Below, piece after piece: positions 58,789-64,000 of a DNA stretch of 64,000 bases; the stretch's first letter is position 1; every line of letters starts with the position of its first letter. Location: the NCBI RefSeq assembly GCF_016741815.1, contig NZ_JAERRJ010000006.1, positions 1 through 64,000 on the forward strand, read 5' to 3'. Made by a program: the position numbers and the translations under genes. Source of the DNA: Nocardia acididurans (GTDB lineage: Bacteria; Actinomycetota; Actinomycetes; Mycobacteriales; Mycobacteriaceae). The notes under the pieces are model-generated. The model made no database searches, was not told the DNA's origin, and saw nothing but the letters and a program-made list of their open reading frames with translations.

Positions 58789-59124
58789 ATGACACCGGAA
58801 CCCAGTGCCATCGGATGGTTGCGGAGTGACGTCTCCGGCGATCTCCGAGACTGGGACGAGGGCCGAATCCGTTGGCTCGCGCGGAAACTCGGTTACGACC
58901 TGCGCCGCACGGTGGTGTTCGACCGGCTCACCGACCGGCCCGTGCATCGGCTGCGGATGCTCGTCTCCCGGCTGGAGGTGGATGCGGTGATCGTGCCCAG
59001 CATCGGGCACTTCGACGGCGGGCGGGTGCCGGCCGATCTGGTGGCGGCGGCGGATGTGATCACCGTGTCACCGGAGCAGACCTACGCCCGCTACGCCACC
59101 GGACTGCTGCCCGGGATGGAATGA
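58789..59124 (+). CDS. Uncharacterised 111-aa actinobacterial protein
   Basis: Begins MTPEPSAIGWLRSDVSGDLR and continues with WDEGRIRWLARKLGYDL, RTVVFDRLTDRPVHRLRMLV, DAVIVPSIGHFDGG and VITVSPEQTYARYA. The pattern (alternating strands and helices, ending in a conserved V-T-V-x-P-E-x-T-Y/F-A-R) recalls the fold of a recombinase N-terminal domain without its catalytic serine, but this is only an impression. The truncated copy at 1407-1613 belongs to the same family. Divergent from the HTH-TPR gene. Confidence 0.82.
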   Translation: MTPEPSAIGWLRSDVSGDLRDWDEGRIRWLARKLGYDLRRTVVFDRLTDRPVHRLRMLVSRLEVDAVIVPSIGHFDGGRVPADLVAAADVITVSPEQTYARYATGLLPGME

Positions 59125-59148
59125 GACGCAGCGGGTTTCGGTATCGGG

Positions 59149-60462
59149 TCAGCGTCGCGTGCGGGGCGGGCGCAGGCCGAGGTGTTCGCGCAGGGTCGTC
59201 CCGGTGTACTCGGTGCGGTACGCGCCGCGTTCCTGGAGTTCGGGGATCAGCCAGTCGACGATCTCGTCCAGGCCGGACGGCACCAGGTACGGGGTGATGT
59301 TGAAACCGTGGCTCGCGCCGTGCCGCACCCAGCGGGTCAGCTCGTCGGCCACCTGACCGGGCGTGCCCGCGAAGCCGGTCCGCGTCGAGGTCTCGAGGGC
59401 GACGCCGCGCAGGGTGAGGTTCTTGGCCGCAGCCAGTTCCCGCCACTGCTCGGCCAGCAGCACCCGATCCGCACCGTGCCGCTGCGCGCCCCGGGTGCCC
59501 GAAATGACCGACGGCTCAGGATCTTCCGTAGGCAGTGGGCCGTCGGGATCCAGGTGCGAGAGATCCCTGCCCCACACCTGGCCGACGATGGACAGTGCTG
59601 TCGCGCCGGTCAACTGGCTCTCCAGCACCCAGCGCTTCTTCTCCTCGACCTCGGATTCCTGCTCCGCCAACACGATCTGGGTGCCGGGCAGGATCCGGAT
59701 GTCGTCGGCGGGGCGGCCCGCCGCCACCAGCCGAGTGCCGATGTCCTGGGCGAACTTCAGCGCCGAGTCGAAATCGGTGCCGAAGGGGGAGAAGATGACC
59801 TCCGCGTGCGCGGCCGCGAAATCCCTTCCGTCGGGCGATACTCCGGCCTGGAAGATCACCGGATGCTCCTGCGGGCTGCGCGGCACCGTCGGTGTGATGG
59901 ATACCGTGAAATGCTCGCTGTCGCGTTCGACCGGGCTCGGCGTCGCCGACCACGCGTCCCAGATCTCCTGTGCGGCACTGACGAATTCGGCCGCGCGCTC
60001 ATACCGCAGCGTGTGATCCAGATACCCGCCACGCCGGAAGTTCTCACCCGTCCAGGCATTGTCGGTGGTGACGGCATTCCAGCCCGCCCGGCCACCCGAC
60101 AGCACATCCAGGCTCGCCAGCCGCCGCGCCAGATCCGCGGGCTCGTTGTAGGTGGTGTTCTGGGTGGCCACCAGACCGATGCGCTCGGTGATACCGGCCA
60201 ATGCCGCCAACTGCGTGATGGCGTCCGGGCGGCCCGCGATATCGGTGTCCAGCAGCTGCCCGTCCTGCTCGCGCAGGCGCAGGCCCTCACCGAGGAAGAA
60301 CGCGTCGAACAGACCACGCTCGGCGGTGGTGGCCACCCGGCGGAAGGTCTCGAAGTCGATCTGTGAGCCGCTGCTCGGATCCGACCAGATGGTGCTGTGG
60401 TTGACACCCTGGAAGAACACGCCGAAATGCACCTGGGCGTCGGGGAACGGGACCGCGCTCAT
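59149..60462 (-). CDS. LLM-class flavin monooxygenase, NtaA/SnaA/DszA family
   Basis: 437 residues. Recognisable parts are FGVFFQGVNHSTIW at the start, AERGLFDAFFLGEGL, GLVATQNTTYNEPADLARRL, LDVLSGGRAGWNAVTT (flavin-binding) and HPVIFQAGVSPDGRDFAAAH. Members oxidise sulfur compounds, nitrilotriacetate or similar xenobiotics with FMNH2 from a separate reductase. Ends the operon begun by the next entry, overlapping it by 4 bp. Confidence 0.92.
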   Translation of the reverse strand: MSAVPFPDAQVHFGVFFQGVNHSTIWSDPSSGSQIDFETFRRVATTAERGLFDAFFLGEGLRLREQDGQLLDTDIAGRPDAITQLAALAGITERIGLVATQNTTYNEPADLARRLASLDVLSGGRAGWNAVTTDNAWTGENFRRGGYLDHTLRYERAAEFVSAAQEIWDAWSATPSPVERDSEHFTVSITPTVPRSPQEHPVIFQAGVSPDGRDFAAAHAEVIFSPFGTDFDSALKFAQDIGTRLVAAGRPADDIRILPGTQIVLAEQESEVEEKKRWVLESQLTGATALSIVGQVWGRDLSHLDPDGPLPTEDPEPSVISGTRGAQRHGADRVLLAEQWRELAAAKNLTLRGVALETSTRTGFAGTPGQVADELTRWVRHGASHGFNITPYLVPSGLDEIVDWLIPELQERGAYRTEYTGTTLREHLGLRPPRTRR

Positions 60463-61445
60463 CGGGTGAGCTCCTTCGCGTAGCGGTTGACGGGCCGGGA
60501 GAGACCGAGATTCGCGCGCAGCGTCGAACCCGGAACGGGGCGGTGCGCGGTGCCCGCGCGCAGCAGGGCGGGCAGGACGTAGCGGGCGAGGAGGGGCAGG
60601 CCCTCGTCGATATTCGACAGGCGCAGGCGGACACCGTCGGCGTACTCGGCCAGCTCGGTGAGCTGTGCGACCAGATCGGCTGCGGCGCTGGTGGTATCGA
60701 GTGCGAGGTCGAGATCCACCAGGGCGCGGGCGAATCCGGCGGTGCGGGCCTGGGTCACGGCCGCGATGGTGGCGGCCGGGTGGCCAGGGGCGTTGTGGGC
60801 GTCGCCGCCGGCCACGAGTACGACGTCGGCATTATCGGAACCTGTTGTGTCATAGGTGAAGACGACCACCTGCCCCTGCGGTGGGCGGGGCACGATGGCC
60901 GGTCCCTTCACCGAGAAGGTCTCGCCGATGAAATCCGCGTAGTGCAGCTTCTCGCGATTCAGGAACCGGCCGGACGCGTAGTCGCGGATGACCGCGTCGT
61001 CCTCCCAGGAATCCCACAGTCGCCGGGCGACCTCGACGGAATCCACCCTCTCCCTGCGGATCTCGTCCTCGGTGGTTCGTGGGCGCGCGCCCCAGGCGGC
61101 GGCCGTGCCCGGATCGTCCACCGCGAGCCAGCCCGCGCGACCGCGCGAGGCGTAGTCCAGCGTCGCCAGTTGCGAGGACAGGTGGAACGGCTCGGCGTAG
61201 GTGGCGGCGACGACCGGCACCAGGCCGAGCGTGCTGGTGGTGGCCGCGACGAAGGCCGCGCGGGTCGTCGAATCGATCCGTCCGGCAGCCGCGTTCGCGG
61301 GTGGGCTGAGGGAATCGTCGAAGGTCGCGAACGTGAAGCCCGCGTTCTCCGCCGCGTGGACGCGTTCCCGCAGGGCGCGGGCGTTCGATTGCCGTTCGTC
61401 GTCGAGTTCGATGCCCAACGCGAACAGGGTGGTTCCGGTCGCCAT
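60459..61445 (-). CDS. LLM-class oxidoreductase-like protein
   Basis: 328 residues from ATG 61445. It shows a divergent luciferase-like fold: AAENAGFTFATFDDSLSPPA, GLVPVVAATYAEPFHLSSQL, LDYASRGRAGWLAVDDPG and VEVARRLWDSWEDDAVIRDY. Less conserved than its neighbour, it may be a partner subunit or a second oxygenase in the same pathway, perhaps for sulfonates or aromatic acids. Operon with 59149-60462 (4-bp overlap). Confidence 0.87.
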   Translation of the reverse strand: MATGTTLFALGIELDDERQSNARALRERVHAAENAGFTFATFDDSLSPPANAAAGRIDSTTRAAFVAATTSTLGLVPVVAATYAEPFHLSSQLATLDYASRGRAGWLAVDDPGTAAAWGARPRTTEDEIRRERVDSVEVARRLWDSWEDDAVIRDYASGRFLNREKLHYADFIGETFSVKGPAIVPRPPQGQVVVFTYDTTGSDNADVVLVAGGDAHNAPGHPAATIAAVTQARTAGFARALVDLDLALDTTSAAADLVAQLTELAEYADGVRLRLSNIDEGLPLLARYVLPALLRAGTAHRPVPGSTLRANLGLSRPVNRYAKELTR

Positions 61446-61552
61446 GTGTTCGACGATCGTCGAACCGGGCGGTCGCGGCCACGGTTGCCGTCAGCGTGAT
61501 CCGAACCCGCCTTCGCCACGGTGACCCAGTTCACTCGCGCCACGACTTGCAT

Positions 61553-61569
61553 ATACCCCTGGGGGGTAT
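61553..61569 (+). promoter_or_regulatory. CsoR-type copper operator
   Basis: ATACCCC-TGG-GGGGTAT is a 7-bp perfect inverted repeat with a 3-bp spacer, about 50 bp before the His-rich gene. G/C-tract palindromes flanked by TA are typical of CsoR-family copper repressor sites. Confidence 0.7.
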
Positions 61570-61619
61570 GTAACTTTCTCGGTGTCACGAGAACGAAAAC
61601 GGTTGAGAGAGGCCGAGAA

Positions 61620-62519
61620 ATGACCACCGACGCGCACGCCGCACACCACAACCACGCCGCTCACACCGACCACGCCGCGCACAACGCCGCTCCCGCGGCG
61701 CACGACCCGCATGCCGCACACGCGAACCACGCAGGGCACGCCAACGTCGCTGCGGCAGCTCACGCCGGGCACGATGCGCACGCCGCCCATAGCGGGCACG
61801 AGGCCGGTCTGCCGGGCGGGCTGCAGGTGACCCAGGACGGCTACACCCTGGCGCTGGCCGAAACGTTCACTCGCCCAGGTGAAATCGACTTCCGGTTCCG
61901 CATCCTCGGGCCGGACGGCGCGGCCGTGACCGAGTACGCGGATATTCACGACAAAGAACTGCATCTGATCGTCGCCCGCCGCGAGCTGGACGGCTTCTGG
62001 CATGTGCACCCCGAGCGCGCGGCCGACGGAACGTGGGCGGTCCGCCTGAACCTGCCGGAGGCGGGCGCGTACCGGGTGTTCACCGATATCCAGCCGCGGG
62101 CGCTGGGCAAGACCATCACCCTCGGAGCGGATTTCGCGGTCGCGGGCGCCTACGAGCCGCGTCCGGTACCCGCCGCGGCCCGCACCGCCGTGGTCGACGG
62201 CTACGAGGTGACCCTCGACGGTGAGCTCGTTCCGGGCGAGGGCCGCCTGGTGACCCTCACGGTCCGCAAGGACGGCGAGGCGGTCACCGATCTCCAGCCG
62301 TATCTGGCAGCCTTCGGGCACCTGGTGATCCTGCGTGCGGGTGACCTCGCCTACGTGCACGTCCACCCGAACGGCGAGCCCGGTGACGGCGTCACCCCGG
62401 CCGGTCCGGAGATCGCCTTCCACACCGTGGTCCCGGGTCCGGGCACCTACCGCCTGTTCCTGGACTTCAAGCACGGCGACACCGTGCGCACCGCCGCCTT
62501 CACCCTGCCGACCGCGTGA
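61620..62519 (+). CDS. His-rich metal-binding protein under a CsoR-type site
   Basis: 299 residues from ATG 61620. Residues 1-60 repeat H-A-A-H, H-A-G-H and similar units (about 20 histidines), a classic copper or nickel store. The remainder has two beta domains with conserved ELHLIVARRELDGFWHVHPE and VILRAGDLAYVHVHPNGEPG, plus ALGKTITLGADF. Family members often carry an export signal; here none is seen, so a cytosolic store or an unusual leader is possible. Function in copper tolerance is inferred from the operator and the histidines. Confidence 0.85.
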   Translation: MTTDAHAAHHNHAAHTDHAAHNAAPAAHDPHAAHANHAGHANVAAAAHAGHDAHAAHSGHEAGLPGGLQVTQDGYTLALAETFTRPGEIDFRFRILGPDGAAVTEYADIHDKELHLIVARRELDGFWHVHPERAADGTWAVRLNLPEAGAYRVFTDIQPRALGKTITLGADFAVAGAYEPRPVPAAARTAVVDGYEVTLDGELVPGEGRLVTLTVRKDGEAVTDLQPYLAAFGHLVILRAGDLAYVHVHPNGEPGDGVTPAGPEIAFHTVVPGPGTYRLFLDFKHGDTVRTAAFTLPTA

Positions 62520-62642
62520 GCCCCGCCCGTTAACGCTCCCGCCCACTGTGGCGACATGGATTCACCGTCGATTCACAGGGGCGGGGAGCGGGGGCATCAT
62601 TACAGTGACTGCTGACAAGCGCGGGCCGGTCCGAGGAGTTCC

Positions 62643-63785
62643 ATGATGGCCGAGGTGCGGGCGCGGGTGGGAGTGCTCGGCCCGGTGCAGCTCACGATCG
62701 ATGGGGTGGAGCAGCAGCTGGGCGGCCCCAAACAGCGGGCTGTCCTGGCCTACCTCGCGATTCACGCCAACCGGCCGGTCTCGGTGGATGCCCTGGCCGC
62801 CGCCGTCTGGGAGGAGAACCAGCCCCCCGCCGTCCGTGTCAGCCTGCACGCCATCATCTCCAACCTGCGCAAACCCCTGCGCGACGGCGGCATCGACGCC
62901 CGCAACGCGCTGCAGCACATGGGCACCGGCTACCGCCTCATGGTCGACGACACCGCCTGCGACGTCTTCCGCTTCCGCACCCGCCGCGAGAACGGCCTGC
63001 GCGCCCTCGCCGCCGGGCGCTTCTCCACCGCCAGCACGGCTCTGTCCGACGCGCTCGCCCAGTGGCGCGGTCCGGTGCTGTCGGACCTGCGCGGCCTGGG
63101 CTTCGCCGACGCCTACGCCGTTGCCCTCGACGACGAGCGCGTCGGCGTCATCGAAGCCCGCGCCGAAGCCGATATCGCCCAGGGCCGCGCCGAATCCGTC
63201 ATCTCCGAGCTGGCCCTGCTCGTGCGCGAGCACCCGCTGCGCGAATCCCTCTGGGAGCAGCTGATCACCGCCCTCTACATGGCGGGCCGTCAATCCGACG
63301 CCCTCGACGCCGCCCGCCGCCTGCGCACCACCCTCGCCGACGAACTCGGCATCGACCCCGGCCACCGCATCCGCGAACTCGAGGCCAGCATCCTGCGCCA
63401 GGACCCGCTGTCCATCCGCTCCGCCGGGCAGGCGTCCGCCACCCGGGCCACCACCATCGTCGACCGCAGCTGGCATGAACCCCATGCCCTGCTGCGCGAC
63501 CGCGTCGGCAACATCTACCCGATAGTCGGCACCGTCACCCGCATAGGCCGCCTCTCCGACAACGACATCGCGCTCCCCGACGGCCGGGTGAGCCGCCACC
63601 ACGCCCTCATCGCCGACAACGAACTCACCTACGTCCTCAAGGACCTGAACTCCTCCAACGGCGTCTATGTGGACGGCACCCGGGTGGTGGACAGCGCCAT
63701 CCTCCGGGACGGCTCGGTGGTCCGAATAGGCGACACCGAACTGACTTTCGTTCTGGTGCGCCTGGGCCGCGGCGAAAACCCCTGA
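62643..63785 (+). CDS. EmbR-like SARP regulator with FHA domain
   Basis: 380 residues (an ATG one codon later is equally possible). Winged helix at about 8-95 (GVLGPVQLTIDGVEQQLGGP; LAAAVWEENQPPAVRVSLHA), bacterial transcriptional activator domain at about 100-260 (ELGIDPGHRIRELEASILRQ) and an FHA domain at about 285-375 (GTVTRIGRLSDNDIALPDGR; VSRHHALI; DLNSSNGVYVDGTRV). FHA domains bind phosphothreonine, so a Ser/Thr kinase such as PknH probably controls it, as for EmbR of mycobacteria. Target genes not evident in the window. Confidence 0.93.
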   Translation: MMAEVRARVGVLGPVQLTIDGVEQQLGGPKQRAVLAYLAIHANRPVSVDALAAAVWEENQPPAVRVSLHAIISNLRKPLRDGGIDARNALQHMGTGYRLMVDDTACDVFRFRTRRENGLRALAAGRFSTASTALSDALAQWRGPVLSDLRGLGFADAYAVALDDERVGVIEARAEADIAQGRAESVISELALLVREHPLRESLWEQLITALYMAGRQSDALDAARRLRTTLADELGIDPGHRIRELEASILRQDPLSIRSAGQASATRATTIVDRSWHEPHALLRDRVGNIYPIVGTVTRIGRLSDNDIALPDGRVSRHHALIADNELTYVLKDLNSSNGVYVDGTRVVDSAILRDGSVVRIGDTELTFVLVRLGRGENP

Positions 63786-63833
63786 GGGGCGGAAGCTTCC
63801 GTCGGCCGCAGGCCGGCCGGGGCGGTCGGCTCG

Positions 63834-64000
63834 TCAGGTCCCCGCGCTGTCGGCCCGCCGCAGCAGCGGGAGGGCTCGCGGGTCGGCGTGGCTCGCGATC
63901 AGGTGCGGGTGCGCGCAAGCGTGCAGGCGGAATCTCTCGGCTGTTTCTGGGGATTCGTGGTCGGCCGCATCGGCGGAGAGCAGGCGCATGGCGCGGCGCG
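63834..64000 (-). CDS. C-terminal end of an unidentified gene (right edge)
   Basis: An open frame enters from the right edge on the minus strand and stops with TGA at 63836-63834. It contains AMRLLSADAADHESPETAER and FRLHACAHPHLIASHADPRA, a helical, protein-like tail. The stop is 48 bp from the convergent EmbR-like gene. The family cannot be named from 54 residues. Confidence 0.5.
   Translation of the reverse strand, partial: RRAMRLLSADAADHESPETAERFRLHACAHPHLIASHADPRALPLLRRADSAGT

Overview
High-GC actinobacterial chromosome, most likely a mycolic-acid actinomycete close to Nocardia (order Mycobacteriales). The inference rests on a KstR-type operator before an acyl-CoA dehydrogenase, an EmbR-like SARP-FHA regulator, a GpgS-type glucosyltransferase, several XRE-DUF5753/DUF397/DUF6879 modules and many TetR regulators. 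No rRNA, tRNA, CRISPR array or intact insertion sequence was seen.

Layout. (1) 1-4300 is a decaying accessory island: a frameshifted winged-helix fragment, a frameshifted two-gene unit, a truncated VapC and an intact DUF6879/XRE-DUF5753 operon, bracketed by two imperfect direct repeats (329-397 and 4197-4265). (2) 4400-9700 holds a duplicated membrane protein, a secreted histidine phosphatase, an XRE/DUF397 pair and a divergent MarR/amidohydrolase pair. (3) 9717-32457 (possibly to 33708) is a specialised-metabolite gene cluster. (4) 33900-41100 carries a methyltransferase behind an IdeR-like box, secreted and membrane proteins, a KstR-box acyl-CoA dehydrogenase, a SlyD-type isomerase and a UbiE-type methyltransferase. 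(5) 40176-44266 is a glucosyltransferase / acyltransferase / MFS exporter unit. (6) 44300-64000 is a run of small regulator-plus-enzyme modules (amidase, drug exporter, FabH, P450, metallophosphoesterase, crotonase, NUDIX, HTH-TPR/SLOG, two flavin monooxygenases, a copper-type His-rich protein and an EmbR-like regulator).

The main system is the cluster at 9717-32457. A tightly coupled minus-strand operon (31330 down to 19833, mostly 4-bp stop/start overlaps) encodes homologues of the prodiginine bipyrrole pathway: carrier protein (RedO), ACP-oxoamine synthase (RedN), prolyl-AMP ligase (RedM), O-methyltransferase (RedI), PEP-synthase-like condensing enzyme (RedH), double ketosynthase (RedX), prolyl-carrier dehydrogenase (RedW) and RedY. 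A plus-strand operon (15706-19885) adds a PPTase, a RedV-type nitroreductase and an MMPL exporter. A third operon (15445 down to 9717) replaces the usual monopyrrole genes with a fatty acyl-AMP ligase-ACP, a KAS III and an unusual fusion of an ABC1/UbiB kinase with a class III aminotransferase. No RedL, RedK, RedG or RedF homologue is present in the window. The combination suggests a methoxybipyrrole condensed with an aminated fatty chain, that is, a tambjamine-like or beta-amino-acyl bipyrrole rather than a classical prodiginine.

The cluster has a SARP gene (31585-32457). The promoters of the red-type operon and of the PPTase operon share the same array: three GTCAGC-type repeats spaced 11 and 12 bp, then 9 bp, then a -10-like hexamer. 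This looks like the SARP operator that ties the two operons together.
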